DNA from: Leuctra nigra
Lineage: Eukaryota; Arthropoda; Insecta; Plecoptera; Leuctridae
DNA length: 64,000 bases
Reading direction: 5' to 3'
Assembly (NCBI GenBank): GCA_934045905.1
Contig: OW203766.1
Coordinates: 25,724,309-25,788,308 of the forward strand
The number at the start of each line of letters is the position of its first letter. The stretch's first letter is position 1. A model generated the notes under the pieces. It was not told the DNA's origin, made no database searches, and saw only the letters and a list, made by a program, of their open reading frames with translations. Below, in pieces: positions 1 to 11,129 of the stretch. A program made the translations under genes and the position numbers.

Positions 1-1291
1 TTGTTATCGCAATGAAGAGCAACGGTGGGGAAATCTAAGGTAAGTTCGTTTAAAGAGAACCTTTTTTACTTAGTTGATTTTAAGTAGAAAACTTTGAATT
101 GTTACTACCTACATAAAGTTCATTATAAAAGTTCCATTCAGAATAATCCTTTTAAAATATGCGAAGTCTCGAAACTACGGTAAAAAGTATGGCTCATCAA
201 TGCGTTATGCCATTGATTCAATTGAAAATTGTTTTATTTCTAACCATTTATTTACATTGAACATAATCGAATATTTTACATATTGTAACATAAAATCTGG
301 GCCCTACGTCCATTTCAGTTATTCTTGAGGTTAACTCAAAACCAGTGATCATCCCAATCAGATTTGTAAAATTAACAGAATATAGACAGATAATTTAGAA
401 AGAAAATACTTCAATATAACCGTATTTGTTGATTCAGTAAACTTAGATAGAGCTAGACTAGGATTTTAAAAGTGTGCATTTCAAAAAAATTAACGTGCCT
501 TCTACCACCGAGGTATAGAAGGCCTTAACACACGATATATAACATTCTGCGCACATCATAACCCCGACAATCTCTTCCAATACCCCCCCCCCCTTGATAA
601 AACTCCTACGTCTACCAACCCCCCTCTATGTCCATCACATGAAGCTAACTTGACTCTATTATTACAACATCCAGTAGACCGTGAGTCTCGACTGTGGATC
701 CAAGGATTGATTAGCACCGATGTAATCACACTGATTACTACACACCAACTGAGCCAATCAACTCTTCACTTGCCGTAGACGAGCCTCTAAACCAGGGGGA
801 TCGTCGATGATGACGTCAGCATCAGTTCAATGGATCCAATCAGCATTTTTGTTATTGAGTGTGTGGGGTGTGGTGGAGGTGCCGGGATAAAAAGCTCATG
901 GAGACTTTTTTAAAGGATCGTCACTATGGTATTTATAATGCGCAATTCTTTTTTAGCCACTGTTCAGACTGCAAGCAGTTTTGAGCGTGTACTAAAGTCA
1001 ACAGCTGTGAGATGATTGATTTTGAGTAAAATCCTCTGATTTCTTGAAAGGTCAGAACAAACCGAATGTCACGGTATGTCTAATTAAGTAGACATTTTGT
1101 ATTGTCCTTGGGACCAACATTTTACAAGATGTTGCCAATTATCAGAGAGTTCATGTACCTGACACTTTCAGCATTTATTTAATAAAATATTTGTAAAATT
1201 TGTTTCATCGAGAGAGAAATATTCACCACAATTTGTTGAAAATGATTAGGTTTGAAAAGGCTCGTTATCAACGCGTGTTAGTCTTATATAC
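1..1291. other. Non-coding, old repeat remnants
   Basis: No coding signal. Bases 300-525 look like a worn copy of the AGAAGGGCGGAAGTCC-type MITE that is better preserved at 9505-9690: the left part has the tccattt...gaggttaactcaaa block and the right part ends in a degenerate tagaagg. A run of 11 C lies at 583-593. The rest of the stretch shows nothing I can assign. Confidence 0.5.
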
Positions 1292-1726
1292 CAGGGATCA
1301 ACAACCTTGCGGCTGCTTTGTGGTTCTTGAATGGCTCTTATTATTTTAATCTATGTTCTATACGCACCGAATTTCGGTGTTCGGTGTCGGTGCGAATAGA
1401 CACTTCGTTTAAATAAAGATCTGGAATCGAAAAATTTGAAAATTCGGGGAAAAAAACGCTTGCGGGCGGGCAACAGTTTGAAGGTTATTTGATTCAGTTT
1501 GTTCATTTTAGAGTCCCAGAATCACTTTTAAATTGTTGCAATTCTAAAAAAACGTTCTGCGGGGCAACATCTGGGGGCTTCGTCATAATATCAAAATAAA
1601 CCATTAATTAAAATTATTATTTTCGGTGTATTATATTTGATTGCCTCTACTGCGGCTCCCATTATTATCTAATTTATTAATTTTTGGGAAATTGGCTCCT
1701 TCACCAAAAAAGGTTGCCGACCCCTG
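1292..1726 (+). mobile_element. hAT-type non-autonomous element, worn copy
   Basis: The left end reads CAGGGATCAACAACC and the right end reads GGTTGCCGACCCCTG, a degenerate terminal inverted repeat of the CAGGGGTCGGCAACC kind typical of hAT transposons. The flanking octamers ttatatac and ttttctac match at 6 of 8 positions, consistent with a decayed 8-bp target duplication. Inside is the tract with the motif gcggggcaac, shared with the copies at 38092-38388 and 60165-60641. There is no transposase. Confidence 0.75.
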
Positions 1727-1818
1727 TTTTCTACCGATTTATTGGGTCATGGTATGTTTTAGTAGCCCTATGAATGCTTGTCTTACGATATTTCGGAGCG
1801 GAGTGGTGCAGATACCTG

Positions 1819-1944
1819 GGGCCCTATTCTATAAGATTTTAATTCCCGATACTACTGGAATCCGATTCATGGCCATATGAATTGACATTGCACTGAATTG
1901 GATTTCGGTAGAGTCGTGAATTTTTAAGTTATAGAATAGGGCCC
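1819..1944. mobile_element. Foldback MITE with GGGCCCTATTCTATAA ends
   Basis: The ends GGGCCCTATTCTATAA and TTATAGAATAGGGCCC are perfect inverted repeats, and the interior continues to pair imperfectly. A related element with attctagaact ends lies at 56643-56760, also beside GGGCCC. The superfamily is unresolved because no clear target duplication is visible. Confidence 0.7.
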
Positions 1945-2133
1945 GTGCGCTCGCTTATTACACATAGAGTTCTCCTTACAAATGTCTAGATTTACCAGCC
2001 AAACAGGAAATTGAATTTCGATCATTTCATAATCTGCTACGGTTATTAGTCAAAACTCTTTAGGGTTTAGAAAATCATGATTAACAAAATAACGAGATAA
2101 AAAATTATTTCTTTTGAACATATTGGAGGATAC

Positions 2134-3364
2134 ATCTAGTGGAGCGGTCGCTCCACCCAGCCAAGTCGTACTATACACTCACAGTCACTCAACATACCGT
2201 AAATGCCTAATAAACTGAGGAGCAGACCAAACACTTTTACTGTAAGCAACAACATGGCATTTTCGGCCTACTGGATCTCAAAATTGGTAAATCTCACATT
2301 GTTGCGAAATATCTTAATTTCGAGCTATGGCCCACCCCACTACATATACCAAATTTGGGAACAATAGGTTATGCCATTTGCGCGCTAGAGGACCGAGAAA
2401 ACAGTGAAATTACACCACTTTCTGATTCTGAAGATGATGATGATTCTGATGATATCACGAAACGTCGCTATCACCGCCACAGCCTAAACGGCTGAACCGA
2501 TCGACCTGAAATTTTTACCACATGTGCACTTTTGGCGTCTGAGGTGCCTTTTTATAAAACCAACCGGAAGCCGCCATTTTGAAACCGGAAGTGACGTCAT
2601 AACTCAAAAACGTCTGGACCGATTAGAACGAAATTAGCGCCATTCGATTTAGATGGTCATCTATATGAAGTATCAATAAAAAAAATATTATTTTCTTATT
2701 TTCTAAACCGGAAGTGACGTCATAAATACGCAATATTTAACTTATTTCAACAAATTATACTTAAAATACGTACATAATTAACTTACATTGTAACATAGAC
2801 AATACAATTTATATATTCAAGGTAGCAGTGTTCTCGGCCGCCATTCCTGAAACCGGAAGTGACGTCATATATCTAAAACGCCTGTACCGATTGCAACTGA
2901 ACTAGCTCCTGCGTATTCATTCTGCTATTTATTTGAAAAATCAATTGTGAAAAATGAATAAATAAATTAATGGTACCGGAAATGGCGGCAGGAACCACTA
3001 AATGAAACCGGAAGTGACGTCATATATTACAAACGGCATGACCGATTTTACGGAAATATAGGGATTAGGAATTCAGATGGTCGTTCATGAAGGTATCAAC
3101 TAGATAAAACTAGATTGTTTTCTTATTACCTATACCGGAATTCGGCCGCTATTTCAAAACCGGAAGTGACGTCATGTATCGAAAACGGCTGGATCGATTA
3201 TAACGAAACTTAAGCTATTCTTCTTGGATAATCATTTTCATCTTATACCAAACGCAACTTTTCATAGTAACCAAATCGGTTGAGGCGTATTTTTTTAAAG
3301 AAATTAGTCCCTGCTCGGACATGTGCTACAAGCTGTATGAATAAACTAACAAAAGAAGTGATAT
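2134..3364 (-). mobile_element. Composite repeat family, body with ETS/CRE motif array (locus 1)
   Basis: The terminus at 2134 reads ATCTA followed by the perfect palindrome GTGGAGCG-GT-CGCTCCAC at 2139-2156. The body then carries five identical 16-mers CCGGAAGTGACGTCAT at 2585, 2708, 2853, 3008 and 3160, each inside a longer diverged unit that continues with a ctggaccgatt-like block. An inverted homologue lies at 50328-51259 and fragments at 10440-10700 and 16020-16270. The body abuts the foldback block at 3365-4489, and the same neighbour arrangement recurs at the 50-kb locus. The hairpin plus CTAG-like terminus suggests a rolling-circle element, but the class is unproven. Confidence 0.75.
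2585..3175 (+). repeat. Five perfect CCGGAAGTGACGTCAT motifs
   Basis: The 16-mer joins an ETS-type core (CCGGAAGT) to a palindromic CRE/ATF core (TGACGTCA). It occurs at 2585-2600, 2708-2723, 2853-2868, 3008-3023 and 3160-3175, spaced 123-155 bp. The surrounding units have diverged while the 16-mer stayed identical, which argues for selection or recent exchange. Binding is inference only. Confidence 0.7.
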
Positions 3365-4489
3365 CCCAGAAAAAACACTCCGTGTAAAAATACCAGCCAA
3401 GTCTCTTTAACTATAAAAAAAAATAGAAGAAATCTAAAAATTCAGCACTGAAAAGGAGTGATATCAAAAAAGGAGCCAAGTCAACGAATTTTCCAAATTT
3501 TAATCGTACCATTGAAATAAAAATATCAACCCCCGAGAAATACTTAAAAAAAGGACTTGGCGCATCGTTTTTTTAAAGACATTTTTCTATTCTTAAGCTT
3601 ATGCCACTCACATACTACGTAGTTCAGAAATGCCTAGAAAAATTGGGACAAAACTTTCAAATTAAATATTGAACATTCTGTAAAATATTTTAAATTTAAA
3701 TATAAGTACGCAAAGAAACATAGCATTGTCTTACAAGCAATAAATACAGAACAGTTGTGTTTGTGATTGGTAGGTACCTATAGTTTTGTGGGTACATCAA
3801 CATACCTACTACAGCATTATACTTTGAACCTTCTCGCCGTGTAATTAATTGCTATTAATTAACATTTTATATCAAAAAAATTCATAAATTACATAACGTA
3901 TTACTTTAGATAAAAATCTAGTCAGTAATTATTTGAGCAGCATGGCTCAGTGCACTAGTCACTTATACAAATCTCATTGACGGCCTTCTTGTAATGAGCG
4001 CTTTCGCTATTTCCCTCAGTCACGATATTGAGAAGTATGATTGATTAATATGACCCTAGAAATAGTGGCAATAACGAATAGACTAGGCCGCTTCCGTTTA
4101 TTCGTTATTCGTTTATCCGTTTATTTCCTCTGAATATTGACAAAATACCAAAACTGCCAGTAGGTAAGAGTACTAGTTATATTAAAACGTAGTATGATTC
4201 GTCGATAATGAATGTGATATACTCAGGAAAATATACTTGTAGAGTTCTTCCTATACTTTTAGGATAGAAAAGTGTCTTTAAAAAAACGATGCGCCAAGTC
4301 CTTTTTTTAAGTATTTCTCGGGGGTTGATATTTTTATTTCAATGGTACGATTAAAATTTGGAAAATTCGTTGACTTGGCTCCTTTTTTGATATCACTCCT
4401 TTTCAGTGCTGAATTTTTAGATTTCTTCTATTTTTTTTTATAGTTAAAGAGACTTGGCTGGTATTTTTACACGGAGTGTTTTTTCTGGG
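3365..4489. mobile_element. Large foldback block with CCCAGAAAAAACACTCCGTG ends
   Basis: Two arms of about 216 bp (3365-3580 and roughly 4273-4489) are near-perfect reverse complements and flank about 690 bp of unrelated AT-rich spacer. The ends read CCCAGAAAAAACACTCCG and CGGAGTGTTTTTTCTGGG. The same arm with a shorter spacer is at 49969-50327, and a single arm is at 10054-10200. It sits directly against the ETS/CRE body, and the bases between them (gatatcactt... type, read in reverse) are shared with the 50-kb locus. Confidence 0.8.
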
Positions 4490-4576
4490 TTCATTTTTAA
4501 CGCACAAAATAAGACGATTGTTTATTTTTGTATTTTTTTCCTTGATGAGATATCTGGATATGTTTTGATAAATTAT

Positions 4577-5064
4577 TGAGCGAGTTACTACGGGACTCTG
4601 ATGTCACTGTCTCTGTTTGTTTGTTTGTTTGTTTGTTTGTTTGTTTGTTTATAAGCAGTGTCCCGGGAACACCACAACCAATCGATCTGAAATTTTTTAC
4701 ACACGCTATAGTGTTCTATGAGTTGTCACGTGTATAGGTTTTGAAGGAGATCATGTGATTTTTTTGAAAATTGAAAACAGCCGTAGATCAATCAACTTAA
4801 ATCTTTCCATTGTCATTAGGCTCAACATATTATTTTTTTTCAACTTTCAGACAAGTCTGTCGAAAACTTCAAGAGCTATTGACATTTGTATTCTTGTTTG
4901 AAAATATTTGTCAAATTTATTCAAATAAATTGAAAGGCAAATCACTAATTCTTCTTCGATGCTTGTCGTCTACTATGGAATTCTGGATTTCCAAGACCTC
5001 AGAGTTTCATCCTCATGTAAATACGCATGAATTACGAAGTCTCGCTCATCAACGCGTTACACAT
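4577..5064 (+). mobile_element. Helentron/HINE-like element, copy A (truncated 3' end)
   Basis: It starts TGAGCGAG, carries a (GTTT)n microsatellite at about 4613-4650 where other copies carry poly-T, and has the family line caatcgatctgaaattttt. It ends at CTCGCTCATCAACGCGTTACA without the terminal CTAG. The overlapping short reading frames have no family resemblance. Confidence 0.6.
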
Positions 5065-5090
5065 GATTGTATAGTCGCTGAAGATCGCTA

Positions 5091-5256
5091 ATGACCTCCT
5101 GGACCCACTGCGTGCCTGATCGATCACAACATAATCTGAATTTAAGACTAGGAAAACGCTCTGTGTAACGCGTATGACCTCCTGGACCCACTGCGTGCCT
5201 GATCGATCACAACATAATCTGAATTTAAGACTAGGAAAACGCTCTGTGTAACGCGT
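5091..5256. repeat. Perfect 83-bp tandem duplication at a HINE terminus
   Basis: Bases 5091-5173 and 5174-5256 are identical. Each unit holds about 57 bp of flanking DNA followed by the inverted element end ctaggaaaacgctctgtgta. The element terminus is therefore duplicated together with its flank. Confidence 0.9.
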
Positions 5257-6020
5257 TGATGAGCGAACCCCGACACGCGCGACATCGCCAATCGAGCTCG
5301 ATCCATTCAATCAAAGAAAACTGGCTACATTATTCCCAATTTACCTTGCAACTTTCCATAAACACTCTGCAACAATTAAACAGACCAATACCATGAATTT
5401 GATACTTTTCCATCAATCTCTTTGGACAGATATTCAAAACACTTATATAGCTGTAAAATATGATTTGCATCTAGTCGAAACGTTGTTTTTAATTTAACTG
5501 TGAAACACGATCCATATTCAGAAATAAAGTATATTAGATACCTAATACCTATGTATATAACATACATTAGGTATATATTTTCATTGAAACTGAGAATAGC
5601 CATCTATAAACTTGGCTTTGCAACATAGAGCAATCCAGAATGCAGTGGAATTTCTGTTTTGAAACCATCATTTCTGACAGTTCCAAAACTTTTAAATGTC
5701 AATAAGTGCATAAGTTCACTACTGATTGGTCTGAAAATTTGTAAAATAATTGAAAATGGTACTCTAACCATGCAAAATTTGAACTCGATCTGACCATTTT
5801 GATTTTCGGCCAATCAGAAGATATGTTTTTAATTGAACCAATCAAATGGCAGCTCTCAAAAACAATCCCAGACTGAGGTAGAATGATATTAGTACGTGCA
5901 AAATTTCAGCTCGATCGGAAAAAAAATGTGGCTTGCATCGTCGGGAAACAAAAAAAACACACACAAAAAAAGAGAAAGTTTCCAAAAGTGCTGAATGGAG
6001 ACGCTCGCTACGCTCGCTCA
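5231..6020 (-). mobile_element. Helentron/HINE-like element, copy B
   Basis: Read on the minus strand it starts TGAGCGAGCGTAGCGAGCGT (complement of 6001-6020) and ends at the hairpin AACGC...GCGTT followed by TTCCTAG (complement of 5231-5260). It has an A-rich (T-rich on the element strand) tract near the 5' end and the family interior. Length about 790 bp. Reading frames inside it are incidental. Confidence 0.7.
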
Positions 6021-6508
6021 ATGATGATTCGTAATTCAAAATAATTTATGAATCACATCCACTTATAGCAACGAGCGATTTTCATACACCAATTAAATTT
6101 AAATAAAATAAAAATGATTCGATAAATACGATTGGTTTATAAAATAAAATAAATACTCCATACTGTTCCACTCCCCTGCATCTATCGGTGACCTGTCGCC
6201 CTGAATGGACACTTGACTTGTTATTCAAAATCGAGGAGCAAAAGTTTTCAATAAAACTCGCGTTCAATCCTGATCCTTCAAACTACGCAAAGCGAAATAA
6301 ACCTCGATTTAATACATTCCGACCAGCATTATACATTCATCGGCTATCAAGGACGTCACTAATACGTATTGTACTTTAAGAGTATTCCTAGGAGAGGTAT
6401 TTACCTCTCTTAAATAAGAGAAGTTCCTTATTCTAAAGGAACGATATATGTAGACTGCGTAATAACTACTAAGACATTTTTCTTTGGTCCGCAATAGGTA
6501 CCGTAAGA

Positions 6509-6584
6509 ACAGGCAAAGATGAACCCGCGCTAACATGGGCCGGCCTATACCTGGCAATGCTGAAGTGGGTTCATCTTTGCCTGT
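6509..6584. repeat. 18-bp perfect inverted repeat
   Basis: The arms acaggcaaagatgaaccc and gggttcatctttgcctgt are exact reverse complements separated by 40 bp of GC-richer sequence. It is probably a small foldback element; no transcript evidence is available. Confidence 0.7.
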
Positions 6585-6599
6585 CACCGACCATAGGTG

Positions 6600-8490
6600 T
6601 AATTTCCCCTGTGCCATTTACAGACAAAGATGCGGGTGGCAGAAATATGCAACATTGCCAGGAAGTCAAAGAAGATGCAGTTACTTTATGTTGCTGTAAA
6701 CATTAAGAATTTATCAAGTCTTAATATTTCAAAATGTGTTTCAAGTGTTTTTGGAATGTACACAATTTCAATGAAACTGATGTAAATATAGAATATTATT
6801 AATAAGCACCCTTCGTGTACCGGTTTCGAGCTATTTCGAGATATTGTTGACATCGGTTGCTAGGTCTTTTATCTCAATTTATTTGAGAGATAAAACAATT
6901 GAATATCATCTCAAAACAACTTTCCCGATTTCTTTCACTATATGTATAAACGCATCTATATGGCAAAGGTCAAAATAGTATTCAACCCTCTTAACAATTT
7001 CGTACGATAACTTTAAATCCATATTTCATTGAGAGTGCATTGATGGGTTGGAGTTTGCGTAGGCGGTCAGATAGTGGGCCGAGTGGGATGAAGAGGAGTT
7101 TGTGAAGATTAATCTTCAGATGACGTCATTTACTTTGATGCATCGGAACACCATTCCTACATTGCTTTGAATCTAAGTTTTCGCAGAAGAAAATGTCAGA
7201 ATCTAATTATGCTTCAATGGGGTTTGTTTTGAGTGGAGGATGATTAAGATTATTCATGGTTTCTCATGATCATGCCAAGGGGGTTGGAATTTAATCACCT
7301 ATCTTCATTTTGTAAGCAGAAACATCCCTTTGGTTGGAAGTTTTAGATCAAGTTCGTGTACATTGTCAAGTTCAGAAATAATTGTCCGAAGGCGGTATGA
7401 CCTTTAATGGCATCCATAAAATAATTGGACTTGTTTTTATTCATTGCTCTGAATTTATGAAGGGATACAAAGAGTTTAACAGTAAAATGTTTGAACATTA
7501 ATAATGATCACAATAAAAACAATGTGTGTTTTATCAGCAACAAAGTCTCCTTTAAATATTTTGCAAGAGAAAAAGTCAAACGAAGAAATGAACAGGTTAT
7601 TTTTTATTTAAATATTATCCTGTTCACACATGTTTATATCTAGCGAGATTGGTCTCTTGGTTTTACAGTATATACTCTGCTTTACTGATTTGATAATCTG
7701 AAAGAAATTATGTGGTCAAGGACTTCCATGCAAGCCCCCCCCCCCCTCTCCTTTTAAAATTAATTGCCGCACCCCCGCCGATGTGTTCTGGAAGAAAAAC
7801 GTTTGTTTCTCCGATGTACAAAATAAATTGTCTGCCGAAAAATCGTAATTTTAATTGGAGCCTGTTCTATTATTGAATTCTCAATCCAGCCCGAAAGCTA
7901 AAATGTTTTTCCAGGACTTGGATGCGATTATATAAAATTACAACTTTCTTGTCGCGTGACAATTTTCTCATCTCAATCACGTCCTTCTCGGGTGAGATTG
8001 ATCTCACCTTTGGGTAGGTAGTACCTATCATATTCGCGAAATCAAGGAACACGGCATCACTCTAGTGGCTATTGTGGTACTATAATTAAAGGGAAATTAT
8101 ATTTTTACATCTGTATAAAAATATCAGCTGAGTTTTTTGTTATGGCTACAAAAGTAAATTTATAACTTAATTTAAATTTAAATTATTTCTCCCTTAGATC
8201 AATAAAAATATATAAAATAGATACCCTGGTTTAAATTGAATAGCGAAATGTGTTTAAAGATTACTTCAATTTGTAGTACAATTGCACCACATATGCAATC
8301 TTTGTTCTGAATCAATAAGCTCTGACGAATCTTGACAGAGCGAGTGTTTTTCCCAGAATGCTCAGCTGACGCCTCCAGTATGTCAACGTGGCTGGTTGAG
8401 TTCAGAATGTCACGTGATAGCTTGTGCCGTCACCCAAATGCCGGGGGGAGGGGGCTAACACCAAACAGAAGACAGGTAATGAGACAATAT
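6600..8490. other. Non-coding stretch, nothing assigned
   Basis: AT-rich sequence without a coding signal or a recognised element. It contains a C run at 7735-7746. I see no splice-bounded exon I could defend. Confidence 0.5.
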
Positions 8491-8491
8491 C

Positions 8492-8510
8492 GGGGGGGGG
8501 GGGGGGGGGG
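8492..8510. repeat. G homopolymer, about 19 nt
   Basis: A pure G run, one of several long G/C homopolymers in this AT-rich window (others at 28622-28642, 28856-28882 and 55833-55852). Exact length is sensitive to sequencing error. Confidence 0.85.
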
Positions 8511-8580
8511 TCCTTCATATCCGAAACTTGCGCGATACAACTTGTTCTAATGAAAGACGATTAAGTATTTTAATTTTGCA

Positions 8581-8650
8581 TGATAATGATGACGTTGACG
8601 ATTGCGATGACGATGACGATGACGATGACGATGAAGATTACGATGACGAT

Positions 8651-8688
<38 letters not shown>

Positions 8689-8845
8689 AATGACGATGAC
8701 GATGTCGATGATTATGATGATGATGATGACGATGACGATGACGATGACGCTGACGATGACGATGACGATGATGATGACGATGACGATGACGATGACGATG
8801 ACATAGACGCTGACGATGACGATGACGATGACGATGATGAAGAAG
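8581..8845. repeat. (GATGAC)n microsatellite
   Basis: About 265 bp of gatgac/gatgat units. It runs directly into a minus-strand SINE fragment at 8832-8980, at the position where intact SINE copies carry gatgatgatt. Long Asp- or His/Arg-rich reading frames here are by-products of the repeat. Confidence 0.9.
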
Positions 8846-8980
8846 AATTGATAAGAATGGAAGGTGTAAAGGAGGCTGTCTATTGATCGGGAACCTTCCC
8901 ATCATTTTCCTCGACTGAGGAAACCACGAGATAAACTCAGTCAGAAAGGATGACCGCGGGAGTCGAGCTCGGGTGTCCAG
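8832..8980 (-). mobile_element. tRNA-derived SINE fragment
   Basis: It matches the SINE at 51615-51905 through the blocks gggaaccttcccatcatt, cctcgactgagg and gtcagaaaggatgaccgcggg. The tRNA-like promoter part is degraded, and the distal part is replaced by the GATGAC array. Confidence 0.7.
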
Positions 8981-8995
8981 AGTAAGTATGACATG

Positions 8996-9098
8996 CCATG
9001 TATGACATGACATGTATGACATGACATGTATGACACGACATGTATGACATGACATGTATGACATGACATGTATGACACGACATGTATGACATGTAGTG
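8996..9098. repeat. 14-bp minisatellite (CATGTATGACATGA)n
   Basis: About seven head-to-tail copies of a 14-bp unit, with a regular variant unit carrying gacacga at every third copy. This suggests growth by a three-unit block. Confidence 0.85.
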
Positions 9099-9504
9099 CA
9101 TGACTCTGAATACACTTTCTATTATAGTAGTACCTAGATTGAGTAAAATGGGGAACTTGTGCCGGAAACTTGTTGCTAGTTGGCTTTGGTCACGCTTTGG
9201 ACTTGTATATACTCTGCACTCCGGAGACCCAGGTTTGTTTCCCGTTGCTCGGAAGTATCTTTTTAAAGTCATTTATGTATTAAAGTTATTTTCTTTAATA
9301 GCTTTTATACATAATCCTTTTTTATAATGGGGTAGGAGATAATCCACCGATCCAGTAATCCATTTATCCCTAATAGCTTATTATCAATTTGATGAGTATT
9401 ATGTACGCTATGATACTCTAATTGTAGCCGCTCATCCTAATTGGCAACAACAAGCAGGGAGTGCTTTGAAATGAGGCACGGTAACGATTTAATTCTGAAC
9501 CCAC

Positions 9505-9690
9505 AGGTAGAAGGGCGGAAGTCCATTTTAATGATTCTTGAAGTAAACTCAAAAACCAGTAATTCTGTCTTCATCCAATCATATTTGTAATGGTGATATT
9601 CATATCACATCTGTCAAATGACAAATGTTGATTGCATCATTCCAAAAGTGTGGAACGCAAAATCGAGAAAATGGACTTCCGCCCTTGTAC
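9505..9690. mobile_element. MITE with AGAAGGGCGGAAGTCCATTTT ends
   Basis: The left end agaagggcggaagtccattt pairs with the right end aaatggacttccgccctt. Relatives lie at 300-525, about 21383-21600 and 52176-52358, sharing the interior aaaagtgt(g)(c)a(t)cgcaaaat block and attcatccaatcatatttgta. Non-coding. Confidence 0.75.
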
Positions 9691-10053
9691 ATCCAAGGTC
9701 CAGAATTCGAAATGCAAGTAAAACTAAAATAAAACATATTTCAGTTATTATCTGAGTATAATTATTTTTTACAACTTTACTGATATGCCTTGTCTCAGGG
9801 CTAAACAATGACGTATAACAAATGTAATGTGTTATTAAATTGTGTAATCAATAAAAAAGCAATTGTAACAAGTGACATTATGTCAGTAGCATTGTTGTAC
9901 TAATTGAGTCTGGCCCATGACGCATGGCATGACACGATTGTTCGTCATAACAAGAACTTTACGTACACGTGTACCTGCATGCTCCGTCTTCCGTGTTAGA
10001 TAATATGGCAGAATCTTAGGTCGTACAAGCAATGCTACAAGTGTTATGCAATC

Positions 10054-10700
10054 CTCATAAAAACACTCCGTGTAAAAATATCAGCCAAGTCTCTTCAACT
10101 AAAAAAAATTAAGAAATCTAAAATTTCAGTACTGAAAAGTAGTGATAACAAAAAATTTACAAGTCAAACTTTTCAAAAAAATACTTGGCGCATCGTGCAT
10201 AGCATGGAAGGACAGTTCGTTTTTCCTATGTTTGAACTCTCTACAGACCGAGACACCGTCAGTTGTTCTGTTAGGCCGAGAAAGACAACATTGCAAGGTG
10301 AGCGCGCAATGAAGTCTTTCTCGGCCTAGCAGAACAACTGACTGTGGCTCCATCTGGTGAGAGTTCATACAGTAAAAAAACAGACTGTATATGCCAGAAA
10401 TAAAAACGTACCCATCGAAGATATTACTGATGATTATGAAACCCCAAAACATGGTTTTCACGGCCCACTAGCTCGCAAAGGATGTAACCGTTTGTTCCCA
10501 AATTTGGTATATGTTGAACGGGGGGCCATAGCTCTAAATTAAGATATTTCGCAACAATGTGAGATTTCCCAATTTTGAGACCCAGTAGGCCGAAAATGCC
10601 ACTTAGATCCTTACAGTAAAAGTGGGCTGCTCCAGCCTTTTTATATGAGAGTGTGCACGGCGTACGACTTGGCTGGCGTGGAGCGACCGCCCCACTAGAT
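10054..10700 (+). mobile_element. Composite repeat family, locus 3 (decayed)
   Basis: One arm of the CCCATAAAAAACACTCCGTG foldback (10054-10200) is followed by the terminal body part (about 10440-10700) that ends in a worn GTGGAGCG palindrome and ACTAGAT. The second arm and the ETS/CRE section are missing, and an unrelated foldback sits between (10234-10366). The order matches the loci at 2.1-4.5 kb and 50.0-51.3 kb. Confidence 0.65.
10234..10366. mobile_element. Foldback element nested in the composite repeat
   Basis: The ends gaactctc and gagagttc are followed by long pairing arms, including cagttgttctg..aggccgagaaagac against gtctttctcggcct..cagaacaactg. About 133 bp, non-coding. Confidence 0.75.
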
Positions 10701-11017
10701 ATTGAGAGAAGTTTTCATTTATTACCGATATAATTTGCAAAACTATATAATTTAATTCTATTTTAAGACTTTCCGAGTAGGGCACTGAAGGGTATAAGGG
10801 GTAAGAAGGGTAGGGGTACTGAAGGGTATACTTGGAATCATCACAGGTTCACCATAATGTAACTTCTACTTTTACTTTTTGTTCTCAGAAATCAGTCACG
10901 TTTCTGCTGTATAGGTAGTACCAACCTCCTGTAATTGATCCCACCACTCCAGCACAGAAACTAGATTAAACTATATCATATAACAAAGAATCATATTAAC
11001 AAAATAATAAAAAAATC

Positions 11018-11023
<6 letters not shown>

Positions 11024-11057
<34 letters not shown>

Positions 11058-11126
11058 AGAATCTGACAATCTCAGATGGGATGATGTTTGACCTCCGGTG
11101 GGATTGACCTCCCACCGGAGGTCAAA
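11024..11126. repeat. (AT)n tract followed by a 17-bp perfect hairpin
   Basis: A TA dinucleotide tract at about 11024-11054 precedes the hairpin at 11087-11126. The arms TTTGACCTCCGGTGGGA and TCCCACCGGAGGTCAAA pair exactly around the six-base loop ttgacc. The TGACCT hexamer occurs in the left arm and again across the loop, and AGGTCA in the right arm. Confidence 0.85.
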
Positions 11127-11129
11127 TCT

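Noticed and set aside
930..970. A core promoter (TATAA at 934, TTCAGAC near 964)
   Set aside because: The spacing is acceptable, but such matches are frequent in AT-rich DNA and nothing downstream supports a transcript.
5032..5310. A 92-residue minus-strand protein with internal duplication
   Set aside because: The duplication is the 83-bp tandem repeat at a HINE terminus; the frame is incidental.
8528..9115. Asp-rich and His/Arg-rich reading frames
   Set aside because: They are translations of the (GATGAC)n microsatellite and the 14-bp minisatellite.
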